Shown: in pieces, positions 50,262 to 60,554 of the stretch | How the letters are laid out: each line of letters starts with the position of its first letter | Numbering within the stretch: the first letter of the stretch is position 1 | From: Halocaridina rubra | Taxonomy: Eukaryota > Arthropoda > Malacostraca > Decapoda > Atyidae | Length of the DNA stretch: 64,000 bases | Assembly (NCBI GenBank): GCA_037179515.1 | Contig: JAXCGZ010017035.1 | Coordinates: 1 to 64,000, forward strand | Direction of reading: 5' to 3' | Notes under the pieces: model-generated | What the model saw: the letters and a program-made list of their open reading frames with translations, nothing else | Database searches by the model: none | What the model was told of the DNA's origin: nothing | Made by a program: the position numbers and the translations under genes

Positions 50262-51258
50262 AATGAGGCCATCTCTGTCGCTAACCCCTCCATCCAATGG
50301 ACAGGGGAGGGGTGGTAGAGGATCTCTGGGAGATGTAGCAGGAGGAGGAGTGGCTGTTAGGAGATTGAAACAGAAAATCAAGGAATTAGCGACAATGGTT
50401 ATAAACCTTGATGATAAACTTCGAAATATGGATAGAGAAATAAAAGAGAATAAAACTCTCGGAGAGGAAATAAGATTTTTAGAGGAAGCAAATAAAGCAC
50501 AAGGGCAGGAGAGAAAAGAACTAGAAAAATGAATAAAGAAGCTGTAAGGGGAAAAGAGTGAACTAGAAACAAGAAGATAACAACAAACAGCTTAATAACA
50601 ACATGAATGAATTAAATGTTACTTCACTGCTCTCTTCTGAGAGCGACGAAATTGCAGCTTGGAATGTCCAGATTAAGGAAAGTATCGAACAGTTTAGAAA
50701 AGTTTCAGGAGCTGAATACGAAACATGATATTCATGAAAACTTCTTTTGCTGATGCACTAAAGGGGAATGTGGCAGTAAAAGAGGCTGTGAAGGTGGTGC
50801 CACTGGAAATCATAGAAACAGTTGACTATAGAGAAACAGTAATAGAAAATATAAAAGATGTTGTGATGGAAAGGGCAAATACACTGATTAAACAGGCACT
50901 TGACAAAGAGAAGACAGTGGTAATCTCAGGCAAAGGCGAATCCCAGGAGCCAACATGGCAGGGGAGACTTGAAGAAAATAAAGGTAAGGTTATAGACCTG
51001 ATAAGAAAACTTGGAGTAGTTTGTAGTCCCGAGGATATTATAAACATTCATCAACTAGGTCCTAAAAGACCTTCAAGAATTCAAAAAAGTGTTCAGCAGA
51101 CTATACAGAACACAGGAAGAGATGGAAAGGATAAAAAAATGTGCTACAAGAGGCCAGAAAATGGACCCTGTTTCACTTCACAGGAGTTCAGATTTCTTCC
51201 AGACAAAGGGGAGATAAAGAAGATAATGATTCAGGATCAGGGGATGGAGCCTCACTAA
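50262..51258 (+). pseudogene. C-e ORF1: coiled coil and RNA-binding-like domain, broken
   Basis: ATG 50263 begins MRPSLSLTPPSNGQGRGGRG, a Gly-rich N-terminus, followed by a heptad-rich Lys/Glu region (IRFLEEANKAQGQERKELEK) with a stop at 50530. After several breaks, FADALKGNVAVKEAVKVVPL and VISGKGESQEPTWQGRLEEN follow, then LVIDLIRKLGVVCSPEDIIN. The segment coding KYSREGKPRPTKVTFERGE in C-h is deleted here. Near 51155 the sequence changes to a Gypsy integrase fragment (NGPCFTSQEFRF) and returns to LPDKGEIKKIM. CR1 ORF1 proteins form RNA-binding multimers. Confidence 0.8.
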
Positions 51259-52975
51259 GATTGCTATACACAAATGCTGATGAAGTAGCTGGTAAGGCAG
51301 TAGAATTAAATGATAGGATTCACAACGTTAAGGAAATTATAGTAGCAGTTATGGAGAATAAGCTGAGTGAGGACATAAACAGTGTCACAGTTTTTCCGAA
51401 GGGCTTCAGATTATTAAGGGCTGAAAGATCTGAGATGACTGGTGGAGGGATAGCATTGCTTATAAGTGAAAGGATTCAAGTTGAAGAAGTAAACTTTACA
51501 ATAGAAAGTGAGTTCAAGGAATTTCTTGTTGCTCGCAGAGAGCATTATAATAACTATGTTGTATATAACCCACCAAGGAACCAACAAAGGCCAGAAGTTT
51601 ATGAGGAAAGTCATGTAGGTACTATTGAAGTCATAAACTCAGTTGTTAATATTGCAGGGGAGAGAAAATGTAGGATTTTGATTATGGGAGATTTTCATCA
51701 TAGAGAGATAGATTGGATAAATCTTGACCCACACAGTGGTGTGAACTTATTTGGGGCAAGAATCCTAGATTGCGTACAAAGGAATTTCATACACCAAGAT
51801 GCACTGGAACCAACGAGGGCCAGATGTGGGGATGAGCCATCGCTACTTAGTAGATTGCTGCATACCTGTCACCAAGGTAGGAGTAACTCATGGCAGAGAG
51901 AAATGGTTTGATAGTGAGTGTAAAAGAGCTAAGGAGTGTTGAGACAAATGCTGGAAAAGGCATAGGAATAGAAAAAAACATTATTGCCTGGCAGACCTAT
52001 AAACAGCAAGATATGATTATCTAAGTAAAAGAAGAGAGGCAGAGAGAGACTATAAAAGAGACATCACCAGGAAAGCTAAAGAAAATCCCAAACTTTTCCA
52101 CAGCTTTGTCAGAAGAACACTGAGGTAAATAGCAGGTTTTAAAGCTTAAGAGAGCAGATGAAAGTATCACTGAGACAGATGAAGAGATTTGCAAAGAAAT
52201 GAAGATGGAGTTGCAGTCAGTATTTAAAGTAGAAAATACCCCACCCCCTCAGATTGCAGAGATATAAGCTCATGGACCAGTATTAGAGAACATCATCCTT
52301 TCAACAACAGAGGTATTCAAAGTGCTAATGGAGTTAGATGTCCATAGAGCTACAGGTCCCGATGATAAATCAGAGGCACTAAGAATCATATTTAAAAAGT
52401 CACTGGAGTCAGGGGAGATTCCAAGATGCTGGAAACAAGCGAACGTGATAGCTATTTTCAATAAGGGAAGGAGGGATACAGCTATACACTATAAACCTGT
52501 TTCCTTGACCAGCATAGCTTGCAAAGATATTGAGAAACTACTAAGGAAGCATATCTCTCTTAACTTGGAATCCTTCAACTTTTTATATATGAGACAACAT
52601 GGCTTTAGAGAAGGTAGATCAACAATAACAAACTTATTAGAATTTTATGATGAGGTGAGCCAAATCTTACAGGAAAGAGAGGGCTGGCCTTATTGCATAT
52701 TCCTAGACTTCCAGAAAGCATTTGACACTGTCCCACATTGGAGACTTATTAGGAAGCTGGAAGCAATGGCAAGAATAGGTGGAAATGTCTTGAAATGGAT
52801 TAAAACTTACTTAGAAGGAACAGATCAGAGGGTTAGAGTAAGACACTCAGGGTCTGAATGGAGAAGAGTTATTAGTGATGTTCCACAGGGTTCAGTTTTA
52901 GGGCCACTTGTGTTCCTTGACCTACCAGAGTCTATAAATTCATTCATGAATATGTTTGTAGATGATGCAAAGATT
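51236..52975 (+). pseudogene. C-e ORF2: endonuclease and partial RT, broken
   Basis: Endonuclease: LRLLYTNADEVAGKAVEL, then MENKLSED where C-h has TETKLSED, GFRLLRAERSEMTGGGIALL, YNPPRNQQRPEVYEES and GDFHHREIDW, where the catalytic Asn of GDFNH is replaced by His. A deletion joins DEPSLL to SRLLHTCHQG, removing the SDH motif. RT: 52322-52999 is open with RATGPDDKS, PVSLTSIACKDIEKLL, RQHGFREGRSTITNLLEFYD, FLDFQKAFDTVPHWRLI, VPQGSVLGPLVF and FVDDAKIVRKV (FVDD in place of FADD), then ends at the tail. Confidence 0.85.
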
Positions 52976-53019
52976 GTGAGGAAAGTTACAACTAGGTAAT
53001 CATACACATACACACGCAG

Positions 53020-53433
53020 ATAGATTAAACAAATCTCGAATCACACAGTGGTGAGTACTCATTCAGAGTAAGATTCTTAGATTGAGTACAAGGGAATATC
53101 CTACACCAACATGCACTGGAATCAATGATGGTCAGGGGTGGGGATGAGCCAACACTGCTTGATCTAGTATTCACAGATAATGTATTGAATATTGAAAAAT
53201 ATGAGTATGAACCACCATTTGAAAAGAGTGACCACTCTGTATTGTTGATGGAGTATATCATCAAAGATGTTCTGCTTGAAAGCAGAGGCACTGAGGACAT
53301 GAGGAGGAACTATCCAAAGGGAGATTACATCAAAATGAATGAGCTTTTTGCAGCTATTGACTGGAGGACCTTATTTAATAAAAAATCTGTACAAAAATTG
53401 TACGACATGTTATGTGAGGAATAGGGGATGATA
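53020..53433 (+). pseudogene. C-f endonuclease C-terminus
   Basis: RGGDEPTLLDLVFTDNVLNI, YEPPFEKSDHSVLLMEYI (catalytic SDH intact) and SRGTEDMRRNYPKGDYIKMN run open from 53125 to 53424, then a stop and the SINE. The N-terminal half of the endonuclease is missing. Confidence 0.8.
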
Positions 53434-53645
53434 CTTTATTATTATTAGTAGTCACCGTGGCTCAATCGATATCAGCTGCGACTTCGAGGCGTCAGGTCAA
53501 GGGTTCTTGCCCTGTCACGGTCTGAACTTAGCAAGGGCATGCACTCAGGGTAACGATTACATCTGCCTAAACAAGTCCTTCCAAGGTGGCAACTGTCCTA
53601 GCCCTTGGTAGAAAAGGGAGTCCGTGACGTAAAACCAGAACAAAC
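53434..53645 (+). mobile_element. tRNA-derived SINE (SINE-3) in C-f
   Basis: Starts near a CTTTATTATTATTAGTA run. The tRNA-like head carries an A-box (TGGCTCAATCG, 53459-53469) and a B-box-like GGGTTCTTGCCC (53501-53512). The body has AGCAAGGGCATGCACTC and CTTCCAAGGTGGCAACTG, and the end AAAACCAGAACAAAC. The uninterrupted site in C-h (GAAGATAGTAGATTGCTG) fixes the insertion limits within a few bases. The sequence is unlike SINE-1/2. No clear target-site duplication. Confidence 0.78.
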
Positions 53646-53848
53646 TAGATTGCTGCATACCTGTCACCAAAATAGGAGTAATTCATGCTATAGAGAAATG
53701 TTTCAACAATGAGTGTAAGAGAGCTATGGAGTAGAGAGACAAATGCTGAAAAAATTAAATGGAGGAGAAAAAACATAAATGCCTGGCAGACTTTTAAAAG
53801 AGCAAGAATTGATTACCTAAGTAAAAGAAGAGAGGCAGGGAGAGACTG

Positions 53849-54103
53849 TGAGAGTTGAGGTATAATTATTTATTATTGTTTCTTATTAATTATTCTGATA
53901 GCTTTCTTATTAGTATTTATCGCCTATTAAATAGAGCTTAATTCTCTTGTTTTGATATTCTTGTAATTTTACTTGATTTGTCTATTTTTAATGCCCGGAA
54001 GAGTGACTTGTGTTACTGACACCAGCTTCTAGAGCAAAGCCTCAGTATTTTTACTATAATTTATTTGACCCTAACGTAAACTTAATAGACTTAGGACCCA
54101 ATA
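53849..54103 (+). repeat. 5' LTR of element G
   Basis: Starts TGAGAGTTGAGGTATAATT, ends GACTTAGGACCCAATA. Clearly the same as 58427-58682, with scattered mismatches and small indels. Confidence 0.9.
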
Positions 54104-54121
54104 TTTTTGGTGACGAGCTGT
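54104..54121 (+). other. Primer-binding site of element G (probable)
   Basis: TTTTTGGTGACGAGCTGT lies immediately inside the 5' LTR. TTTGGTGACGA-like primer sites are usual in invertebrate Mag-type Gypsy elements; which tRNA it pairs with was not determined. Confidence 0.5.
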
Positions 54122-54369
54122 CTGGATTGAATCTTAACGCTTTGAAGTTGTTTTTGACCCATTATGACTGCCAATTTTCAAGAGATAAGTGGGATTTCTA
54201 AAGCCTTTGCTAGGCTACCAGTAGGTCTGAAACCGGCAAGTTTTTGATAGGCTATCCTATGCTGCCTATTGCTCCTGTTAGTCTAGTAGGCCTATGTGGA
54301 TTGAGGTAATGAAGATTGGCTTTTGTTGTGTTTGAAAAATACTTCAACTGTTACCTAGGCTAGGCTAAC

Positions 54370-55250
54370 CGTGGCTAACACAAATGCAAGAATTGAATCT
54401 TTTAATCCCAAACTAATGAACTTTGATGTGTGAATGTCCATGCCTGAGGCACATTTTGCCCACAGTGGTATAACTGAAAATGCTAAAAAGAAACATTGCC
54501 TGCTTTTTCACTAGGAAGTGAAGTATATAGCACTGTAGGTAGTCTGTGTGTCCCAGATATGCCTCATCTTAAGATTTTTTCTGATTTAGTAGAGGTTTTG
54601 GAGGCAGTGTCAAGCCTTCTTTTCACAGAAGCTTAATTAAATTTCTGGAAAGAAAAAAAGAAACTTGGTGAATATCTGCATAATATTTATACTGATCTCA
54701 AAGCACTTGCCAAGGACTGTAATTTTGGCCATCTGTTTGATGCTAGGGTTTGCAATCAATTGTTTATGACTAATGAATCAGAAGTATATTTTCCTAATTT
54801 AGCAGCATAATATCTAAGATTGCAAACTATGACTTCTGCCACATTGGACAGAATATAAATTTTGAAAAAGCTTTTTGTGGTGGAAAAACTTCCTACTCAA
54901 GTGAATGCTTTGAATATTAATTCAAAGGGGCCTAGGTTTATGCTTACTCTTATTACTACTCCTAATGGTGGAAAAGAGGCAAGTTGCCAATTGCCAACGT
55001 TGTGGTTACCCTCACCATAGTGAGGATTGATGCTTTTCTCATTTTTCTTGTTCAGTGTGTTACAAAAAAGGACACTTGAAGAAAGTTTGTCGTTTTAATA
55101 AGAAAGTTTCCCAGGGTTCAAAGTTTTCTCAGAGTTCCTTGAACTAAGAGTATGGTGACGGAAAAAACCAGCCATACTTTGTTAGAAAAAAGAGAAAGGG
55201 TTAGAAAAATGCTAATGCAGTTTTTGAAAAAAACATACTTGAGGAAGATA
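54370..55250 (+). pseudogene. Element G gag with two zinc knuckles, broken
   Basis: NARIESFNPKLMNFDV opens it, followed by stops. GEYLHNIYTDLKALAKDCNF and LFDARVCNQLFMTNESE (54660-54785) are typical of Mag-type gag. Zinc knuckles: CQRCGYPHHSED, with a stop just before the last Cys (54985-55030), and CSVCYKKGHLKKVC (55050-55091), a full C-x2-C-x4-H-x4-C. Confidence 0.75.
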
Positions 55251-55312
55251 TTGATTGTAATCAGTTATTAAGTTTAAACAAATCTGCTCTATTAGGGAAA
55301 GGAAACTGGATT

Positions 55313-56280
55313 TTGAAGGTAGAAAATAACCCTACTGTAATAAAAAAGATTAATTTACACTTAAATGATAAAGAAACTCCATATGAAGTTGATAGTGGTG
55401 CTGAAGTTTCTACTTTAGGTTGCAAGTGGGTTCAATGGTTAGCTTTACCTATGCAGAATTGTAATAAAAAACTAAAAGCTTATGAGAACAGTAATGTAAA
55501 TGTCATGGGTAAAGTTTATGTGGATGTTGTTTATAATGATTTCAGGATAAGACATGGATTTTATGTTGTTGACAATTATAACCCAAACTTGTGTAGTAGG
55601 GATTTAATGTCTAAGAATGGAATTGCTCTGACGGGTGTTGTTGATTGTGAAAATAGACTAATAAACACTGTAATGAATGCTAGAGTTCAGCTAGATAAAT
55701 TTTCAGCTGATTCAAAATTGCCAATTACGAGCATAGTAGCTAAGGTTAATCTTAAAGAAATTAGTAGAGGGTACTTTAGATAAATTGGTTTCTAATGACA
55801 GTATAGAGCCAGTAAGTTTTAGTGATTGGGCGGCTCCCATTGTTCCAGTATTAAAAGCAGATAAGAAATCTATGAGGATTTGTGGGGATTTTAAAGAGTT
55901 GAATCAAAACATTGTTTGTGATAAATATCCACTGCCAAGGGTAGATGAGTAGTTGGCAAAAGTACAATATTTTTCAAAATTGATCTTGAAAATGCATACT
56001 TGCAATTACCAGTTGATGATGAAAGTCAAAAGCTTCCGGTAATAAATATTCATAAAGGTCTTCTTAAATATAAAAGACTTACTTTTGGTTTGGCATCATC
56101 ACCAGCTATCTTTCAAAGATTTATTTCTTAGATTTTGATGAATGTTGATGGTGTTGTGGCCTTTTAAGATGATATTCTTATTGGAGGACAAATACGAAAA
56201 CAGCATGATGAAAGACTAGACAGAGTTTTGGGGGAATTCCAAAAGCACAACGTAGCTATAAATAAAAGAAAACTGTGTTG
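55313..56280 (+). pseudogene. Element G protease and RT, broken
   Basis: Protease (55313-55783): INLHLNDKETPYEVDSGAEV with the active-site D-S-G-A, and NPNLCSRDLMSKNGI (normally LLGRD). RT after 55783: VPVLKADKKSMRICGDFKEL and DKYPLPRVDE, a stop and frame change, KIDLENAYLQLPVD-like codons, LTFGLASSPAIFQRF, and FxDDILIGGQI at 56163-56185, where a TAA (56165) replaces the residue before DD. Dead. Confidence 0.8.
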
Positions 56281-57186
56281 AATACTGATGCTCTTGAGTA
56301 TTTAGGCTATGTCATTTCTGGTGATGGAATTGAACCATCACCCAAAAAACTTGAAGCTATTTTGGAAGCACCCCCTCCAAAGCCTGTCAGTGATGTACAA
56401 TCTTTTTTGGGTATGGTTACCTATTGTAGCAGATTTGCAAAGAATTTGTCTAGTACTTTGTCTCCCTTATATGATTTGTTGAAGAAAGGTGCCAAATTTA
56501 AATGGTCATCTGTAGAAGCTAATTCTTTCAGTAAGGCCAAAGCAGAGTTATCTAAGTCTGAATTTTTTGCTAATTTTGATGGAAATCATCCAGTAATCGT
56601 AGATGTAGATACATCTCCAGTAAGCGTTGGCTGCGTTTTGATGCAGGAAATGCATGGTATCGAAAAATCAGTCTATATTGCTAATAAAAAGTTATTATCT
56701 GTGGAATTAAATCACTCCCAGTTAGACAAGCAAGCTCTGGCTTTGGTCCATGCTGCAAGCAAATTTAAATATTTTTTGTTGGGTCATAGATTTATTCTTA
56801 TAACTGATCACAAACCATTACTTGGAATGTTTAGTAGAACAAAACAGATTCCTGTAAATGCAAACGCTAGAGTGCAGCGATGGGCTTTGCTTTTGTCAGA
56901 GTACGTTTATGACTTAAATTTTGAAGCAGGAAAAGATAATGTTGTCGCAGATGCACTCATTTGGCTGCTAGTGTTTGATTCTAATTTGGATTCTAGTACC
57001 CCTAATAAATATGTTCATGTTATAGAAGCTTTGAGTAATCAAGACATTTCTTTTGAAAATGTTAAGGTTTTGACTAGAAGTGACCAAGTTTTAAGAAAGG
57101 TTTTTCAATGTGTGAAATTGGGTTGGATTAATGACCCAGTATTGTCTGATTACTCTGTTGTCATATTCAGATTTAATCATTCATGA
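56275..57186 (+). pseudogene. Element G RT end and RNase H (open 303-codon stretch)
   Basis: The longest intact part of G. It reads EYLGYVISGDGIEPSPKKLE and VQSFLGMVTYCSRFAKNLSS (RT connection), then RNase H: VIVDVDTSPVSVGCVLMQ (first Asp), SVELNHSQLDKQALALVHAA (Glu position reads D), RFILITDHKPL (catalytic Asp) and NVVADALIWL, where the usual final D-x-LSR reads D-A-LIWL. Confidence 0.82.
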
Positions 57187-58370
57187 TGGTGTTCTTTTGT
57201 AGCTGAACCATGTAATTATACCTGCTGATATCCGCAGCGCAGTACTAGAACAGCTGCATGTAGGTCATAACGGTATCAATGCAATGAAAGCAGAAGCACG
57301 CAATTGGATTTGGTGAAATTTCTTTTAAAAATGTCTAAATTCCACAGTCAGCGGTATTATCCTGGCCAGAAACTGGAAAACCTTGGTGTAGGTTACATAT
57401 AGACTATGCTGGTCCAATTGGTGACTCTGATTTTTTGATAATTGTAGATTCCCACACACAAGTTTTGGATATTCATGTTACTAGAGCTACCACATCAGCA
57501 GTAACTATTGCTAAGTTAAAGCAGAGTTTTTGTAATATTGGATTGCCAGAAATAACTGTTTCTGACAATGCTCCTTGTTTTATGTCTGAGGAGGTGGAAC
57601 TTTTCCCGAGGAAGAATGGCATTAAACACATTACACCTGCTCCTTATAACCCTTCTTCTAACGGCTTAACCGAAAGGGCCGTAAAAACTTTCAAAGAGGG
57701 TCTTAGTAATTTACTGATGGGAATATTAATACCAGGGTATGTAGGTTTTTGTATAATCATAGAAGAGCTGTACATTCCACCACTGGGAAGGCTCCAGCTG
57801 ATATAATGTTTAACATTCCTTTTGGGGAACTGTTGAATTAATTAGACCTCAAGAAAAAAGGATGAGGGCACTGCAGAAAGAATGCAAATTTGAAAAATCA
57901 GAATATAATGTAGATGATGCAGTTTTTGTTAAAAATTATGATCAAGGTAAGCCTTGTTTAGAAGGTAGAATCTTAGAAGTACTTGGTGTTCGTAACTACT
58001 AAGTACAACTTAAAAATTTTGGCAATATAGTTTGGAAAAGACATTCAGACCAACGTATGCCTAGATTTACTCCTAGTGTAGAAGAATGCATTTTTCCTAG
58101 TAATAACCAGAATTATGGTGAACCTTGTAAACAACTTTTCCTTCTATTCCAACTAGTCTTACATCAAATTCTGATGTGATTAACGACCCAGAGAGTGATG
58201 TTATAAATCCTAATAGCATAGTTAAGAGTTCTTATAACTCCATGCATGCTTCCAAGGCAGTGCCAGAACCAGTACCCCTTCGAAGGTCTGGTAGAACTAT
58301 AAAACCACCAGAGCGGTTAGCTCTGTAAAGTAGGTATATATTCAAAGTTAACTAGTACTATAATTATAAC
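57187..58370 (+). pseudogene. Element G integrase, truncated
   Basis: The N-terminal zinc domain is partial (LHVGHNGINAMKAEARNWIW near 57255-57310, second Cys pair lost by deletion). The core 57435-57806 has DFLIIVDSHTQVLDIHVTRA (first Asp), SDNAPCFMSEEVELF (second Asp) and PSSNGLTERAVKTFKEG (catalytic Glu). It then shifts to GKAPADIMF-like codons and the C-terminal ERMRALQKECKFEKSEYNVD and RRSGRTIKPPERL (about 58280-58325). Confidence 0.8.
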
Positions 58371-58410
58371 CACTTGAATATTTTGAAAATAGAAGTTGCT
58401 TTTTTTTTCT

Positions 58411-58426
58411 ATGGGAAAAGGAAAGG
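58411..58426 (+). other. Polypurine tract of element G
   Basis: ATGGGAAAAGGAAAGG immediately before the TGAAAGTTGAGG start of the 3' LTR. Confidence 0.8.
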
Positions 58427-58682
58427 TGAAAGTTGAGGTATAATTATTTATTATTGTTTCTTATTATTTATCCTGATTGATTTCTTATTAGTATTTACTT
58501 CCTATTAAAAATAGAGATTAATTCTCTTGTTTTGATATTCTTGTACTTATACTTGATTTGCCAGTTGTTGATGCCCAGATGAGTGACTTGCTTTGTTTAC
58601 ACCAGCTTCTAGAATAAAGGCCAAGATTTTTTCTATATTATATTTGACCCTAGTGTAAAATTAATAGACTTAGGACCCAATA
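58427..58682 (+). repeat. 3' LTR of element G
   Basis: Second copy of the 255-bp LTR, followed by GAGACT and resumed Fam-C sequence. Confidence 0.9.
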
Positions 58683-60390
58683 GAGACTATGAAAGGGATA
58701 TCACCAGGAAGGCTAAAGAAAATCCCAATTTTTTCCACAGCTTTATGAGAGGAAAACTGAAGGTAAAAGAACAGGTTTTAAGCCTAAAGAGAGAGGACGG
58801 AAACATCATTGACACGGAAGAAGAGATCTGCGAAGAATTGAACAAGGAGTTTCAGTCAGTATTTACAGAAGAAAATACCCCACCCCCTCAGATTGCAGAG
58901 ATAGAAGCTCATGGGCTGGTATTAGAAAACATCATCCTTTAAGCCAGAGAGGTATGTAAAGCACTAATGGAGTTAGATGCCTATAAGCTACAGGTCCTGA
59001 TGATATATCAGCAGCACAAAGTCAGGGGAGATTCCATGATGTTAGAGACAAACGAATGTGGTACCTAACTTCAAAAAGGGAAGGAGGGATACGGCTGTAA
59101 ACTATAGACCTCTTTCCTTGGCCAGCATAGCTTGTCTAGTTATGGACAAACTACTAAGGAAACATATCTCTCTTCACATGGAATCCTTCAACTTTTTGTC
59201 AGTGAGCTAACATGGCTTCAAAGAGGGTAGATCAGCAGTAACAAGCTTATTAGAATTTTACGATGAAGGAAGTCGAATCTTGCCGGAAAGAAAGGGCTCT
59301 GCAGATTGCATATTCCTAAACTTACAGAAAGCATTTGACACTGTCCCACACTGGAGACTTATTAAGAAACTGTAAGCAGTGGCAAAAATAGGTGAAATTG
59401 TCTTGGGATGGATAAAAAAAATTACTTAGAAGGAAGGGAACAGAGGTTTAGAGTAAGACATTCAGTGTCTGAATGGAGAAGAGTTAGTAGTGAAGTTCCA
59501 CAGGATTCAATGTTTGGGCCACCTTTGTTCCTGATATATGTAAATGGCCTACCAGAGTCTGTACTTTCATTCATGAATATGTTTGTAGATGATGCAAAGA
59601 TTGTGAAGAAAGTAAGATATGAGAACAATGGTAGAGAACTTCAGGAGGATCTAAATAATCTGCATGAGTGGTCAGAAAAGTGGCTAACAAAATTCAATAC
59701 TTCAAAATGTAAGGCAATGAGAAATGGTTCATGTACAAGAAGGCCCAAGCTTGACTACTAAATGGCAGGAGTAGAACGTCAATAGACAGAGAATGAGAGA
59801 GATCTAGGATTAAACATATTGGCCGATATGTCTCCAGAAATGCAAATAAATGGCATAGTGAAGGCAGCATATGCTTTCCTAGCAAATGTAAGGGTAGCCT
59901 TCAGGCACATGAAATAGGAAATGTTCAGAAATATTTATGTAACCTATGTGAGGCCAAAACTCGAATATGCAGCCCCTTTATGGAATCCGCACTTGAAAAA
60001 GCACATAGTTAAGCTGGAAAAGTTCAGAGATATGCCACGATACTGGTGCCAGAAATACGCAATCTCAGTTATGATGATAGGCTGAGGAAATTAGACTTGC
60101 CATCACTCGAAGCTAGATGAATGAGGGGGATATGGTGACAGTTTTTAAAGTCCTTCATGGTTATGACAGAGTAGATATGAATCGATATTTTGATATGCCT
60201 GTCACTAGAACTAGAGGTCATAGTTTAAACCTTTGTAAGGAAACTACTTTGCATTATGTAACAAAGTACTTTATTAGTGTAAGATTAGTTGATAATTGGA
60301 ATTCGCTAAACGATGAGGTAGTTAATGCTATCTCAGTCCATACTTTTAAGGACAAGTATGATAAGTATCAACAAGTACAAAATGGAATTG
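58683..60390 (+). pseudogene. C-f linker and RT, broken
   Basis: Continues the linker (GRDYERDITRKAKENPNFFHS, LKVKEQVLSLKREDGNIID), then PPPQIAEIEAHGLVLENI, RPLSLASIACLVMDKLL, a decayed FxEGRSAVTSLLEFYD, FLNLQKAFDTVPHWRL, and an open stretch 59408-59761 with QDSMFGPPLFL, MFVDDAKIVKKV (FVDD) and KWLTKFNTSKCKAM. It then runs through NIYVTYVRPKLEYAAPLWNP to DMPVTRTRGHSLNLCKETT and the tail. Many stops. Confidence 0.8.
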
Positions 60391-60460
60391 ACCAAGAGAG
60401 GGGAAAGTACGAACTTGTGGCTCTTTTCCGTAATTACAATTATTTAATTTTTCTCACTCT

Positions 60461-60464
<4 letters not shown>

Positions 60465-60552
<88 letters not shown>
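60465..60552. repeat. (CA)44 microsatellite at a Fam-C/Fam-C junction
   Basis: 88 bp of pure CA between the 3' tail of C-f and the 5'-truncated start of C-g. Confidence 0.98.

Positions 60553-60554
<2 letters not shown>

Larger units (their letters stand above)
49310..52984 (+). mobile_element. CR1-like LINE copy C-e with complete 5' UTR
   Basis: 5' UTR 49314-50261, ORF1 50262-51258, endonuclease 51240-51910, linker and RT to 52975, then a jump straight to the tail (CTAGGTAATCATACACATAC). It is the most complete 5' end of Fam-C in the window, but the RT is deleted after the catalytic site and parts of the endonuclease end are missing. Confidence 0.85.
53849..58682 (+). mobile_element. Mag-like Gypsy LTR retrotransposon G
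   Basis: LTRs of ~255 bp at 53849-54103 and 58427-58682, a primer-binding-like TTTTTGGTGACGAGC directly after the first, and a polypurine tract (ATGGGAAAAGGAAAGG, 58411-58426) directly before the second. Coding order is gag-protease-RT-RNase H-integrase. GAGACT occurs on both sides (53842-53847, 58683-58688), and Fam-C reading is continuous across it. Many stops. The group assignment (Mag lineage) is inference from the primer site and protein motifs. Confidence 0.88.
52985..60464 (+). mobile_element. CR1-like LINE copy C-f, split by a SINE and LTR element G
   Basis: Pieces: 53018-53433 (endonuclease end and linker), 53646-53848 (linker) and 58683-60464 (linker, RT, tail). Reading is continuous across both insertions when compared with C-h (63170-64000). 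It starts 5'-truncated right after the CA-rich stub of C-e and ends with TAATTACAATTATTTAATTT before a long CA tract. Confidence 0.85.

Noticed and set aside
53451..53525. Possible functional tRNA gene
   Set aside because: A- and B-box-like motifs are present, but the cloverleaf arms do not pair convincingly and the sequence continues into a SINE body.
60465..60552. CA tract considered as a stand-alone curiosity
   Set aside because: Such tracts are common; its interest lies only in its position between two Fam-C copies, reported separately.
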